From Pseudarthrobacter phenanthrenivorans Sphe3 (GTDB lineage Bacteria; Actinomycetota; Actinomycetes; Actinomycetales; Micrococcaceae): DNA of 64,000 nucleotides. Position numbers and translations under genes: made by a program. This document shows, piece after piece, positions 42,471 through 51,506 of this stretch (positions are counted from its first letter, which is position 1; each line of letters opens with the position of its first letter). The notes beneath the pieces are model-generated. The model was given only the letters and a program-made list of their open reading frames with translations, was not told where the DNA came from and did no database searches. The stretch is taken from positions 3,038,001-3,102,000 of the forward strand of contig NC_015145.1 of the NCBI RefSeq assembly GCF_000189535.1, written 5' to 3'.

Positions 42471-43457
42471 ATGAACCAGCCATACCTCTCAACCCCCGAA
42501 GCTGCCAGCAGGAGCTTCGCCACCGACGAACCCCGCACCGGGCTGACCACTGCACGGCCGGCCGTCAGCAACAAGCTGTGGGCAGGAATGGCCACTGCCG
42601 CCGTGGTTGCGGCGGTGGGGATCGGCGCCCTGGCCGCGCCGCCTGCCTCCCTCAACCAGGGCACGACGGCGGTTGGCCAGGTTGCGGGCGCGGCGTTGCC
42701 TGGAGCTGCGGACGCCGCAGCAGCCGGACAGCCCGCAGCCGAGGCCGCTTCCGGAGCCGCTGCGCCTGCCGCCGACGCCCCGGCACCCCCGGCTGAACCG
42801 GCACCCGCTCCCGAACCGGCCGCACCGGCGCCTGCCCCCGAGCCTGCGCCGGCCCCTGTTGGGGACGCCAACCTGTACACGGTGGTCCCCGGGGATACCG
42901 TGGGAGCCATCGCAGCCAGCCACGGCGTGGACATGAATGCCATGCTTGCCGCCAACGGACTAAGCCCCTACAGCATCATCCTTCCCGGGCAGACGCTGGT
43001 GCTGACGGGACCGGCTGTTGCCGGACCAGCCGTCTCCCCCGCTCCGGAAACAGCGGCGGCACCGCCCCAGGCCGCAGCCCCAGCTGCAGCTCCGGCCCCT
43101 GCCCCCGCCCTCGTTCCGGCAGCCCCCGCAGTCCGCACCATTTACGTCGCTGGTGCCGGCGGGCAGTCCATGGTTGACGCGTGCATCGGCCCCATCCACT
43201 ACACCCCCAACGACGGCTACTCGCTCTTCATCACCGAGCACGATTTCTGCGGCGGCTGGGCCCGGTTCTCCGGCATTGGCGTGGGTGAAACCGTGAGCCT
43301 CCCGGGATACGGAACCTACACCGTGTCGGCGCGGGGACAGGTGCCCAACCCGGGAACCACCAACGACGTCCTCAACGTGTTCGGCGGCTTCCCGCGCGCA
43401 ATCCTGCAGACCTGCATCCCGGGCACCAGCCAGATGCTCCTGATCGCGTTGAACTGA
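42471..43457 (+). CDS. Secreted LysM protein with a C-terminal sortase-like domain
   Basis: 328 residues. One hydrophobic segment at 36-58 (signal anchor), an Ala/Pro/Glu-rich spacer at 80-130, a LysM domain at 135-178 (YTVVPGDTVGAIAASHG) for peptidoglycan binding, a second Ala/Pro spacer, and a ~100-residue C-terminal domain. In that domain, HYTPN, FITEHDFCGGW (H257) and ILQTCIPG (C315) follow the order of a sortase His and Cys. The arginine expected soon after the Cys is missing (TSQMLLIALN). Three cysteines (238, 260, 315) allow a disulfide. Surface-located; enzymatic activity is uncertain. Confidence 0.75.
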   Translation: MNQPYLSTPEAASRSFATDEPRTGLTTARPAVSNKLWAGMATAAVVAAVGIGALAAPPASLNQGTTAVGQVAGAALPGAADAAAAGQPAAEAASGAAAPAADAPAPPAEPAPAPEPAAPAPAPEPAPAPVGDANLYTVVPGDTVGAIAASHGVDMNAMLAANGLSPYSIILPGQTLVLTGPAVAGPAVSPAPETAAAPPQAAAPAAAPAPAPALVPAAPAVRTIYVAGAGGQSMVDACIGPIHYTPNDGYSLFITEHDFCGGWARFSGIGVGETVSLPGYGTYTVSARGQVPNPGTTNDVLNVFGGFPRAILQTCIPGTSQMLLIALN

Positions 43458-43493
43458 CCGGCCCGGCTGCCCGGGGATGGGCAGTCTCCTTCG

Positions 43494-43583
43494 CTTGTCC
43501 GCGGTTCCTAGCCTTCAAGGCAGGGAACCGCGGACAAGGCCATGATTGGACATAAGTAACGCCACGGAGGGGACCCCGTGGCG
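43494..43583. terminator. Two adjacent hairpins between the LysM and CBS-domain genes
   Basis: The first is CTTGTCCGCGGTTCC (43494-43508) with GGAACCGCGGACAAG (43524-43538), a perfect 15-bp stem with a small inner stem in the loop. The second is CGCCACGG (43560-43567) with CCGTGGCG (43576-43583). The flanking genes are convergent. Confidence 0.7.
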
Positions 43584-43633
43584 CTGGTTGGAGGGAATTC
43601 CCATAGCGGAAGTTCCTGGTGCGGAACTGTTGG

Positions 43634-44065
43634 TCAGGCGTTCATCCGCTTGCGTTCCGAGATGTGTTCTACGAGTTCACCCACCCGCTGTTCGGAGTAA
43701 TTGCGGGCGATGTCCCCCTGGCTGATGATGCCCACCAGTTTGTGGTCGGCGATCACGGGGAGCCTGCGGACCTGGTGGGTTTCCATCATTTCGATGGCGG
43801 CGTCAACGTTCGCGTCGGCATCGATCCAGTAGGGTTTGCCCGAAGCGAGTTCGCGGGCCATCATGTCGCGGGGATCCCGGCCCGCGGCCACGCACTTGAG
43901 CACGATGTCACGGTCGGTGATCATGCCGTGCAGCTTGCCGTCGTCACCGCAGATGGGCAACGATCCGCAGTCCAGGTCCAGCATCATCCTGGCTGCATCT
44001 GCAAGTGACTGGTTTTCCCTAATACACTGTGCGTCCGTCGTCATGAATTCACGTACGGCACTCAT
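43634..44065 (-). CDS. CBS-domain pair protein
   Basis: 143 residues from ATG 44065, preceded by a near-perfect ribosome site AAAGGAGG. Two CBS motifs: VREFMTTDAQCIREN ... GMITDRDIV, and ARELASGKPYWIDADANV ... VGIISQGDIARN. CBS pairs bind adenosine nucleotides and usually regulate partners; this stand-alone type is often a stress or hypoxia-type protein (Hrp1-like). No partner domain is present. Confidence 0.88.
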   Translation of the reverse strand: MSAVREFMTTDAQCIRENQSLADAARMMLDLDCGSLPICGDDGKLHGMITDRDIVLKCVAAGRDPRDMMARELASGKPYWIDADANVDAAIEMMETHQVRRLPVIADHKLVGIISQGDIARNYSEQRVGELVEHISERKRMNA

Positions 44066-44276
44066 TGATCCTCCTTTATCGATTCTTTGATCGACGCAGG
44101 GCATCGGGGCACATGCGCCGATGCTGCCAGACTACGCCCGTGCTGCAGCCGATGTCGACGGCCCGGGCGCCGGATCGCGTGCTGGATTCCTGGCCTTCTT
44201 CGCGGATCGGAATGTTCAAGGGCCGGATCTGCGAACAAGCCCGTAACGGGAGTGCGGGAGCCGGTTTCACGGCACG

Positions 44277-44310
44277 AAAAAGCCTCCGGAACCTGGAGGT
44301 TCCGGAGGCT
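44277..44310 (-). terminator. Terminator of tRNA-Tyr
   Basis: A 13-bp stem of AGCCTCCGGAACC (44281-44293) and GGTTCCGGAGGCT (44298-44310). On the minus strand it is followed by TTTTTCG. Confidence 0.88.
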
Positions 44311-44319
44311 TTCCTTGGG

Positions 44320-44401
44320 TGGCAGATGAGGGATTCGAACCCCCGTAGGCGTTGCCAGCTGATTTACAGTCAGCCCCCTTTGGCCGCTCGGGTAATCTGC
44401 C
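44320..44401 (-). tRNA. tRNA-Tyr (GTA)
   Basis: 82 nt, with a long variable arm as expected for bacterial tRNA-Tyr. The acceptor GGCAGAT pairs perfectly with ATCTGCC. The anticodon stem-loop GCTGA-CTGTAAA-TCAGC gives anticodon GTA. No CCA is encoded. It stands alone with its own terminator. Confidence 0.94.
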
Positions 44402-44569
44402 GAACTTCAAAAGAAGTACCCGCCGATGCAGTGTTCAGAACGTCCGTTTCCGGTCCGTTCCGCTTCCAGTAACCGCGGGCAAGACAACTTTACAGAACTT
44501 CCGCCGAAGAATCGAATCGGGCGGCGCGAGCCGGAAAAACCCTTGAAATGGCGGGAAAAAGTGACTGGG

Positions 44570-44824
44570 TCAGGCCTCGCCCAGGATCCTGCCGGCGAGC
44601 CGGGCTTCGAACTTCACCGCCTGCTCCTCGGTGATCTGGTTCAGCTGGACGGCCCGCAGCAGATCCTCTTTGACGCCTTCCATCCGGGATGTTGCATCAG
44701 CCACCGGAGCAAAAACAATGGAGGCCGCCACCGCTGCCGCCGCCACCGACGAAGCTGCCGTGGCGACTTTCCCGGCCGCCGCCGAGCTGGTGCGATGGAC
44801 ATAACGTACGGCCTTGCGGCGCAT
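44570..44824 (-). CDS. Small protein with a signal-like hydrophobic helix, unknown function
   Basis: 84 residues from ATG 44824 (GAAGGGAAC just upstream). Basic N-terminus (MRRKAVRYVHR), a hydrophobic Ala-rich segment at about 20-42 (a secretion signal or membrane anchor), and a charged helical tail (EGVKEDLLRAVQLNQITEEQAVKFEARL) with an ADA bend. I recognise no family. Confidence 0.6.
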   Translation of the reverse strand: MRRKAVRYVHRTSSAAAGKVATAASSVAAAAVAASIVFAPVADATSRMEGVKEDLLRAVQLNQITEEQAVKFEARLAGRILGEA

Positions 44825-45008
44825 GGTGTTCCCTTCAAGCGGTTTCCAACACGTACAACTCTCCCCGAACTCCCTTCGTTCCGGCGGAGCGTCTGCTGGG
44901 AGGGAACTGTGAATCCGGGACCCCACCCGGGCCGGTATCCGTATTAGGCTGGAATGCAGTGATCAGGCCCTGTCTTCGCGCGGGGCTCCCAGCAGCAGAA
45001 GGAGAGTC

Positions 45009-45500
45009 ATGGCAGGCGAGTCAACGTTCGACGTCGTAAGCAAAGTGGACAAGCAGGAAGTGGCCAACGCGCTGAACCAGGCACAGAAGGAGCTGGCGCA
45101 GCGCTACGACTTCAAGGGCGTCGGCGCCGAGGTGGACTTCAGCGGCGAGAAGATCCTGATGAAGGCCAACTCGGAGGAACGCGTCCTGGCTGTCCTGGAC
45201 GTGCTCCAGTCCAAGCTGATCCGCCGCGGCATCTCGCTGAAGTCGCTGGACGCCGGCGAACCCTACGCATCGGGCAAGGAATTCCGCCTGGAGGCTTCCA
45301 TCAAGGAGGGCATCGCCCAGGACCTGGCCAAGAAGATCAACAAGCTCATCCGGGACGAAGCCCCCAAGTCCGTGAAGTCGCAGATCCAGGGCGACGAACT
45401 GCGCGTGTCCTCCAAGTCCCGCGATGACCTGCAGGCCACCATGGCGCTGCTGAAGGACTTCGAGGAAGCCGACCTGCAGTTTGTGAACTTCCGCAGCTAG
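45009..45500 (+). CDS. yajQ: YajQ-family nucleotide-binding protein
   Basis: 163 residues. MAGESTFDVVSKVDKQEV, RYDFKGVGAEV and the C-terminal DLQFVNFRS are the YajQ hallmarks (two alpha-beta repeats). Members bind nucleotides or RNA, and some bind cyclic di-GMP; the role in this organism is not shown. TAGGCT about 60 bp upstream is a likely -10 box. The gene ends before a large nested palindrome. Confidence 0.95.
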   Translation: MAGESTFDVVSKVDKQEVANALNQAQKELAQRYDFKGVGAEVDFSGEKILMKANSEERVLAVLDVLQSKLIRRGISLKSLDAGEPYASGKEFRLEASIKEGIAQDLAKKINKLIRDEAPKSVKSQIQGDELRVSSKSRDDLQATMALLKDFEEADLQFVNFRS

Positions 45501-45521
45501 CCGTCCCCCGCCGTCGGTTTT

Positions 45522-45619
45522 CGACGCACAAAAGTATTCCCGCTACGCATAAAGGGTGGCGCTCCCCATATCCGGGTAGCGCCACCCTTTATGCGTGTCG
45601 CCTTCGAATTTGTGCGTCG
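45522..45619. repeat. 98-bp nested palindromic element between yajQ and htpX
   Basis: Inner stem ACGCATAAAGGGTGGCGCT (45545-45563) with its exact complement (45578-45596), 19 bp, loop 14 nt. Outer stem CGACGCACAAA (45522-45532) with TTTGTGCGTCG (45609-45619), 11 bp. The unpaired flanks on the two sides are both 12 nt long, giving strict symmetry. It lies between convergent genes, so it may terminate both. Confidence 0.85.
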
Positions 45620-45647
45620 GAGGCTCCGCAGGCGGGAGAACCTGGCA

Positions 45648-46517
45648 TCAGCTGAGCGGCCGGCCCGCCATCCGCTCCAACCGGGAAATCCGGTCCCGCA
45701 TGGGGGGATGAGTGGCAAAGAGTTTGTTCATCGCGCCTCCGCGGAACGGGTTCGCGATCATCAGGTGCGAGGCGTTGACCAGCCGCTGGTCCGGCGGAAG
45801 CGGCGCCACGCTCACTCCGCGCTCAATCTTGGCCAGGGCTGAGGCGAGCGCCAGCGGATCGCCCGTCAGCTGCGAACCGTCCTCGTCGGCGTCGTACTCC
45901 CGCGTCCGCGAAATGGCGAGCTGGATCAGGGACGCCGCGAAAGGGGCGAGCAGCGCCATGGCGATCATGGCCAGCGGATTGGAGTTGCGCCGGTCCCCGC
46001 CGCCGAAGAAGAGCAGCATCTGGCCCACCGAGGTAATCACGCCCGCGACGGCGGCAGCTACAGACGAGGTGAGGATGTCGCGGTTATAGACGTGCATGAG
46101 TTCGTGCCCCAGGACACCCCGGAGCTCGCGGGCGTCCAGGAGCCGCAGGATCCCTTCAGTGCAGCAGACCGCCGCGTTGCGGGGATTGCGGCCGGTGGCG
46201 AAGGCGTTCGGGTTCATGGTGGGCGAGAGGTAAATGCGGGGCATGGGCTGGTTGGCCCGGACGGACAGCTCCCGGACGATCTGGTACAGCTGCGGCGCCT
46301 CCGCTTCACTCACCGGGTACGCAGCCATGGCCCGGATGGCGATCTTGTCGCTGTTCCAGTAACCGTAGGCTGTGGTGGCTACACCCACCAGCGCCATGAT
46401 CCAGATGGGTGCAGAGCTGCGGGTGCTGGTGCCGATCAGCGCCCCGAGGCCCAGCAGCACCGCCCACAACACACCGAAGAGTGCCGCCGTCTTGAGCCCG
46501 TTGTAGTGTCTGTGCAC
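45648..46517 (-). CDS. htpX: M48-family membrane metalloprotease HtpX
   Basis: 289 residues from GTG 46517, preceded by AGGAGGAGA. Zinc site GHELMH (H138, E139, H142) with the third ligand in REYDADEDG; four membrane helices are expected (about 10-30, 36-55, 150-172, 190-210). It degrades damaged membrane proteins under stress. The frame is open upstream of the GTG, but that part is not homologous. Confidence 0.94.
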   Translation of the reverse strand: MHRHYNGLKTAALFGVLWAVLLGLGALIGTSTRSSAPIWIMALVGVATTAYGYWNSDKIAIRAMAAYPVSEAEAPQLYQIVRELSVRANQPMPRIYLSPTMNPNAFATGRNPRNAAVCCTEGILRLLDARELRGVLGHELMHVYNRDILTSSVAAAVAGVITSVGQMLLFFGGGDRRNSNPLAMIAMALLAPFAASLIQLAISRTREYDADEDGSQLTGDPLALASALAKIERGVSVAPLPPDQRLVNASHLMIANPFRGGAMNKLFATHPPMRDRISRLERMAGRPLS

Positions 46518-46549
46518 GTCTCCTCCTTCTTCACTAAGGGAACGGCTGT

Positions 46550-47821
46550 CTAGGGAACCGGGTTCCGCGCGTCGTACCTCCGGAACCCCGGCTGCAGCCT
46601 GGCAGCCACCCACGCACCGGCAATGCACAGCAGGCCGCCGAGCAGCAGGACCCAGCCTTCGGCCAGGATCCGCGTCCCCGCGCCGGCCAGAAGGTCCCCG
46701 ATCCTGGGTCCGCCCGCGACCACCACGATGAACACGCCCTGGAGCCTTCCCCGCAGGTGGTCCGGCGTGGCCGCCTGCAGGATGGTATTGCGGAAAACGC
46801 TGCTGATGGAGTCAGCTATTCCGGCCAGCGCACAGCACGCCGCCGCCGGGAGCAGCCAGAACGTCACCGCTCCATCCGGGGCACGGCCGGCCAGGAGCAC
46901 CACCAGGCCGAACCCGGCGATGGACGCACCCCAGCCCATCACCGAGAAGACCACCGCGCTCCCCTGCCGGCGGACAATGCCCAGGGGCCCGGAAAAAAGT
47001 CCGGCCAGGAAGGCACCGATGGCGGTGGAAGCCAGCAGGATCCCTACAGTGGCCTCGCCGCCGCCGATCATCACGGCACCGATCGCGGGCATCAACGCCC
47101 GCGGCTGCGCAAGGATCATGGCGATGAGGTCAATGATGAACGTCATCCGCAGGTTGGGCCGGGTCCCCAGGAAGCGGAAGCCTTCCACGACGGACCGGAC
47201 GCCAGGCCTGCCCGGGCTTCCCGACGGCGGCAGGGGCGGCAGCCGGTAGACAGCCCACAGCACGAAGGCGAAGCTGGCAAAGTCCAGGGTGTACGTCCAT
47301 CCGAACCCAACCCAGGCCACCAGCACACCGGCCAGCAGGGGTCCGACTGTCATGGCGAGGCCGAAGGACATCATGCTGAGGGCATTGGCGGCTGGCAGGA
47401 GTTCCTTGCGGACCAGCATCGGAAGGATGGCGCTGCGGGCGGGCTGGTTGATGGCCTGGGCCCCGCTCTGCACGGCCACGAGCAGGTACAGGACCCAGAC
47501 ATTGCCCAGCTGCAACCAGGCCTGCAGCGCAATCAGGCCGGTGGTCAGCCACAGCACGGCGGTGGCCAGCAGGGCCACCCGGCGCCGGTCATGGGAATCG
47601 GCGATGGAACCGCCCAGCAGTCCGCCGACCACCAGCGGCACCAGCGCGAAGACCGCCAGCAGGCCCACGTAGAAGCTGTCCTGCGTCAGGCGGTAGATTT
47701 CCAGGCTGACCGCCACCAAAGTGAGTTGGCTTCCGACGGCGGACACGGCCGAGCCCAGCCACAGCCGGCGAAACGCCGGGCTTTCCTTGAGCGGCGTGAT
47801 GTCGGCCAGCAGTTTCCCCAC
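46550..47821 (-). CDS. MFS exporter, EntS-like
   Basis: 423 residues, GTG start at 47821, 12 predicted helices. FRRLWLGSAVSAVGSQLTLVAVSLEIYRLT and the GGSIADSHDRRRVALLAT loop are typical of the MFS group of siderophore or drug exporters. It lies 32 bp upstream of htpX, so it may be co-transcribed. A divergent furA gene shares its upstream region. Confidence 0.9.
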   Translation of the reverse strand: MGKLLADITPLKESPAFRRLWLGSAVSAVGSQLTLVAVSLEIYRLTQDSFYVGLLAVFALVPLVVGGLLGGSIADSHDRRRVALLATAVLWLTTGLIALQAWLQLGNVWVLYLLVAVQSGAQAINQPARSAILPMLVRKELLPAANALSMMSFGLAMTVGPLLAGVLVAWVGFGWTYTLDFASFAFVLWAVYRLPPLPPSGSPGRPGVRSVVEGFRFLGTRPNLRMTFIIDLIAMILAQPRALMPAIGAVMIGGGEATVGILLASTAIGAFLAGLFSGPLGIVRRQGSAVVFSVMGWGASIAGFGLVVLLAGRAPDGAVTFWLLPAAACCALAGIADSISSVFRNTILQAATPDHLRGRLQGVFIVVVAGGPRIGDLLAGAGTRILAEGWVLLLGGLLCIAGAWVAARLQPGFRRYDARNPVP

Positions 47822-47876
47822 CCTGCAACCCTAATGGCGGCGGGTTTGGCAACATTCATCCGGTGTTAGCCGAGCC

Positions 47877-47899
47877 TTATTGTGAGATGTTCATAATAA
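47877..47899. promoter_or_regulatory. Fur/CatR-type operator upstream of furA
   Basis: TTATTGTGAGATGTTCATAA, continuing as TAA: an imperfect AT-rich palindrome (TTATTGTGA and TTCATAATAA), only 16 bp before the furA start. It fits the self-repression sites of peroxide-sensing Fur proteins that control furA-katA operons. Confidence 0.65.
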
Positions 47900-47915
47900 G
47901 TGCTTCAATAGTGTC

Positions 47916-48401
47916 ATGATGGAACACTTCGACGGCCAGGAAGCATGGGCTGCGGCCCTGCGTGCCCACGGCCGCAGGGTGACCAAGCAGCGGCTGGCAG
48001 TCCTCGCCGCCGTCGAACGCCATCCCCACTCCCCTGCTGAAAGCATCCTGGCCGCGGCCCGCGCCGAACTCCCGGAGCTCACGGCCCAGTCCGTCTATGT
48101 GGTCCTGGGGGACCTGACGGACCTGCACATGCTGCGCCGCTTCGAGCCGCCGCACTCCCCCGCCCTGTATGAAACCCGCGTGGGCGACAACCACCACCAT
48201 GCCGTCTGCATCAGCTGCGGCCGGGTGGAGGACGTCGACTGCGCCGTGGGCCACGCACCCTGCCTCACGCCCCACTGGGACGAGAACGCCAAGCCGATGA
48301 CCATCCAGATCGCCGACGTCATGTACCAGGGCATCTGCCAGGACTGCCAGCAGTCCCAACAACTTCCTTCCAACCGTCCCTCACAAGAAATAGAGAAATA
48401 G
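47916..48401 (+). CDS. furA: Fur-family regulator, peroxide-sensing FurA/CatR-like
   Basis: 161 residues (an ATG also follows at 47919). N-terminal winged helix ([28 protein letters not shown], split), then a metal-binding domain with [17 protein letters not shown] (C98, C101) and the second zinc pair CQDCQ (C141, C144). The histidine cluster DNHHHAV is typical of peroxide-sensing Fur members. It lies seven bases before katA, so it probably represses its own operon and is inactivated by peroxide. Confidence 0.93.
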   Translation: MMEHFDGQEAWAAALRAHGRRVTKQRLAVLAAVERHPHSPAESILAAARAELPELTAQSVYVVLGDLTDLHMLRRFEPPHSPALYETRVGDNHHHAVCISCGRVEDVDCAVGHAPCLTPHWDENAKPMTIQIADVMYQGICQDCQQSQQLPSNRPSQEIEK

Positions 48402-48408
48402 GAGAACA

Positions 48409-49905
48409 ATGACTGCCATTTCAACAACCCAGTCAGGTGCCCCCGTTACGTCCGATGCGCATTCAAAGTCTGTCGGTGCCGACGGTGCGATCATCCTGAC
48501 TGACCACTACCTGGTGGAAAAGCTCGCCCAGTTCAACCGCGAGCGGGTCCCGGAGCGCGTAGTGCACGCCAAGGGCGGCGGAGCATTCGGTACGTTCAAG
48601 ACCACCGAGGACGTGTCCAAGTACACGAAGGCAGCCTTCCTCCAGCCGGGCGCTGAAACCGAGATGCTGATCCGTTTCTCCTCCGTCGCGGGCGAGAACG
48701 GCTCCCCGGACACCTGGCGCGATCCCCGCGGTTTCGCCGTGAAGTTCTACACCACCGAGGGCAACTACGACCTCGTGGGCAACAACACCCCCGTCTTCTT
48801 CATCCGCGACGGCATCAAGTTCCCGGACTTCATCCACTCCCAGAAGCGCCTTCCGGGCACCCACCTGCGTGACGCTGACATGCAGTGGGACTTCTGGACC
48901 TTGTCCCCCGAGTCCGCCCACCAGGTCACCTGGCTGATGGGTGACCGCGGCCTGCCCGCCTCGTGGCGCGAAATGCAGGGCTACGGCTCACACACCTACC
49001 AGTGGATCAACGCCGAAGGCGAGCGGTTCTGGGTCAAGTACCACTTCAAGTCCAACCAGGGCGTGAACTCCATGAGCAGCGAGCAGGCCGAACAGCTGGC
49101 CGGCTCCGACGCCGACTTCTACATCCGCGACCTGTCCGAGAACATCGAAGCCGGCAACTTCCCGTCCTGGGACCTGCACGTGCAGGTCATGCCGTACGAG
49201 GACGCCAAGACCTACCGCTTCAACCCGTTCGACCTGACCAAGGTGTGGCCGCACGGCGACTACCCGCTGATCAAGGTGGGCACCATGGAGCTGAACCGGA
49301 ACCCGGAGAACTACTTCGCGCAGATCGAGCAGGCCACCTTCGCGCCGTCGAACTTCGTGCCCGGCATCGCCGCTTCCCCGGACAAGATGCTGCAGGCCCG
49401 CATCTTCTCCTACGCGGATGCGCACCGCTACCGCGTGGGCACCAACCACGCGCAGATCCCGGTGAACCAGCCCAAGAACCAGGTCAACAACTACAGCCAG
49501 GACGGCGCCGGACGCTACCTGTTCAACGCCCCCTCCGTCCCGGTCTACGCCCCCAACTCCGTGGGTGGCCCGGCCGCGGTTGAGCCGCAGAACCCGGCAG
49601 GCGGCTGGGAGAACGACGGCGAGCTGACCCTTGCCGCGCATTCCCTCCACGCCGAGGACAGCGACTTCATCCAGGCAGGCACACTGTACCGCGAGGTCTA
49701 TGACGAGGCGGCCAAGGCCCGCTTCCTGGAGACCATCACCGGTGCGGTGGGCGGCGTCAAGAGCCCCGGCATCAAGGAACGCGCCATCCAGTACTGGACC
49801 AACGTTGACGCCGAGCTCGGCGCCAAGCTGCGCGCCAACCTCGGTGCCGTGGCTGCTCCGTCGGCTCCGTCCTCCGATGCAGAGGCTGCCAACAAGATCG
49901 GCTGA
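48409..49905 (+). CDS. katA: Monofunctional haem catalase
   Basis: 498 residues, small-subunit clade. Distal His53 in [12 protein letters not shown], Asn in [12 protein letters not shown] and the proximal Tyr in [14 protein letters not shown] are intact. Decomposes hydrogen peroxide. It follows furA with a seven-base gap and ends in a strong terminator. No transmembrane or signal segment. Confidence 0.97.
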   Translation: MTAISTTQSGAPVTSDAHSKSVGADGAIILTDHYLVEKLAQFNRERVPERVVHAKGGGAFGTFKTTEDVSKYTKAAFLQPGAETEMLIRFSSVAGENGSPDTWRDPRGFAVKFYTTEGNYDLVGNNTPVFFIRDGIKFPDFIHSQKRLPGTHLRDADMQWDFWTLSPESAHQVTWLMGDRGLPASWREMQGYGSHTYQWINAEGERFWVKYHFKSNQGVNSMSSEQAEQLAGSDADFYIRDLSENIEAGNFPSWDLHVQVMPYEDAKTYRFNPFDLTKVWPHGDYPLIKVGTMELNRNPENYFAQIEQATFAPSNFVPGIAASPDKMLQARIFSYADAHRYRVGTNHAQIPVNQPKNQVNNYSQDGAGRYLFNAPSVPVYAPNSVGGPAAVEPQNPAGGWENDGELTLAAHSLHAEDSDFIQAGTLYREVYDEAAKARFLETITGAVGGVKSPGIKERAIQYWTNVDAELGAKLRANLGAVAAPSAPSSDAEAANKIG

Positions 49906-49930
49906 TCCAGCGCCGACTTGCGTTACTGAA

Positions 49931-49970
49931 AACCACCCCGCCGCGCTCTTGCGGCGGGGTGGTTTTTCTT
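49931..49970 (+). terminator. Rho-independent terminator of furA-katA
   Basis: AACCACCCCGCCGC (49931-49944) and GCGGCGGGGTGGTT (49951-49964) form a perfect 14-bp stem with loop GCTCTT, then TTTCTT. Confidence 0.94.
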
Positions 49971-50029
49971 TTCCACATAGCCGTCTCGGGGCATGGCGGC
50001 CCGCTGCCTGCCGTCCCTAGGATCGCTTC

Positions 50030-50665
50030 ATGACAACTTTCCAGGGCATACCCGCCGGCGCCTTCGGGTTCTATGAGGAGCTCCAGGACCACAACACCCG
50101 GGAGTGGTGGCAGGAACACAAGGACAGCTACCTGTCCCTGGTCAAGGAACCTCTCTCCTCGCTGCTCGCACAGCTGGAACCCCGGTTTGGGCCGGCAAAG
50201 CTTTTCCGGCCCAACCGGGATATCCGGTTTTCCGAGGACAAGTCCCCGTACAAAACAGCCCAGGGGGCAGTCGCTTCGGTCCAGGAGGGAGTGGGCTACT
50301 ACCTCCAGATAAGTGCCGACGGGCTTCTGGTGGGTGGTGGCTGCCACTCCCACACGCCTGCCCAGCTCGCCAGGTACCGCAACTCCGTGGATGCGTCCGG
50401 GACGGGCGAGTCACTCCGCCAGATTGTCGACGCCGTGGCTGCCGCAGGCTTTGCCGTCGAAGGGGAGAAGCTGAAGACCGTGCCGCGCGGCTATGCCCGC
50501 GACCATCCACGGGCAGAACTGCTCAAGCACAAGTCCCTCTCAGCCAGCGTCCACCTGGGCCGCCCGGATTGGCTGGCTACCCCGGGTGCGGTCCAGGAAA
50601 TCGGCGAGCTGTGGGATGCTCTCCGCCCCCTGGTGGATTGGGTCAGCCGGCATGCTGCCCCTTGA
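50030..50665 (+). CDS. DUF2461 family protein
   Basis: 211 residues. GFYEELQDHNTREWWQEHKD, RPNRDIRFSEDKSPYKTAQG and GYYLQISADGLLVGGG are the DUF2461 blocks. The biochemical role is unknown. Its 3' end overlaps the stop of the convergent ABC ATPase gene by 23 bp. Confidence 0.9.
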   Translation: MTTFQGIPAGAFGFYEELQDHNTREWWQEHKDSYLSLVKEPLSSLLAQLEPRFGPAKLFRPNRDIRFSEDKSPYKTAQGAVASVQEGVGYYLQISADGLLVGGGCHSHTPAQLARYRNSVDASGTGESLRQIVDAVAAAGFAVEGEKLKTVPRGYARDHPRAELLKHKSLSASVHLGRPDWLATPGAVQEIGELWDALRPLVDWVSRHAAP

Positions 50666-51506
50666 CCGCCGTTCCCTCCCCCGCTGTGGCCGCCGCCGGC
50701 CGGTGCCCCTTTTTCGCCAGCTGGATCTGCTCGTACACGTGGTGCCGCAGTTCCGTGAAGCGCGGCAGGGAACGGGTGTTCAGCTGGTCGCGCTCCGCCG
50801 GAAGGTCGATCGGGATATCCTCCTGGATCACGGTGGGTGAACTGGAAAGGATGATGACGCGCTCGCCAAGGTAGACCGATTCGTCAATGTCGTGCGTCAC
50901 GAAGAGCACGGTCACCCCCAGCTTCTTCCAGACCACGCGGATGAGGTCCTCCAGGTCGGCCCTGGTCTGCGCATCCACGGCCGCGAACGGCTCGTCCATC
51001 AGCAGGACCTCGGGCTGGTACGCGATAGCCCGGGCAATGGCCACGCGCTGCTGCATGCCGCCGGAGAGCTGCCAGGGGTAGGACCGCGGGACGTGCGAGA
51101 GCCCGACCGCTTCGAGAGCGTCGTCCACCAGGCGGTCGCGTTCAGCTTTGGGGACACCCTGGTTCTTCAGCGGCAGTTCCACGTTGTCCCGGACCCGCAT
51201 CCAGGGGAACAGCGAGCGTCCGTATTCCTGGAACACCACTGCCATCTTCTTGGGCGGACCGGTGACCCGCTTGCCGTCCAGGAGAACTTCGCCTTCGGTA
51301 GGTGCCATTAGCCCGGAGATGCATTTGAGCAGCGTGGTCTTTCCTGAGCCTGAAGGCCCCACAAGGCACGCCAGCTCGCCTGCCCGCAGGTCAAAGGTGA
51401 GGTTGCGGACGGCCTCGACGTCGCCGCCGTCGCTCTGGTAAACCTTCTTCAGCCCGCGGACTGAAAGCGTGGGCTCCGTGTTCGTCCGTGTTGGATCAGG
51501 CTGCAT
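50643..51506 (-). CDS. ABC importer ATP-binding protein, nitrate/sulfonate/taurine type
   Basis: 287 residues. Walker A GPSGSGKTT, signature LSGGMQQRVAIARA, and Walker B LLMDEPFAAVD, matching SsuB/TauB. Last gene of a four-gene operon: binding protein, two permeases and this ATPase. The substrate (alkylsulfonate, nitrate, taurine or a pyrimidine/thiamine precursor) cannot be chosen from sequence. Confidence 0.92.
   Translation of the reverse strand: MQPDPTRTNTEPTLSVRGLKKVYQSDGGDVEAVRNLTFDLRAGELACLVGPSGSGKTTLLKCISGLMAPTEGEVLLDGKRVTGPPKKMAVVFQEYGRSLFPWMRVRDNVELPLKNQGVPKAERDRLVDDALEAVGLSHVPRSYPWQLSGGMQQRVAIARAIAYQPEVLLMDEPFAAVDAQTRADLEDLIRVVWKKLGVTVLFVTHDIDESVYLGERVIILSSSPTVIQEDIPIDLPAERDQLNTRSLPRFTELRHHVYEQIQLAKKGHRPAAATAGEGTAVKGQHAG

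Noticed and set aside
9239..45619. CRISPR array from the repeated palindromes
   Set aside because: Copies are single, far apart, differ in sequence and lie between unrelated genes; no regular spacing and no cas genes.
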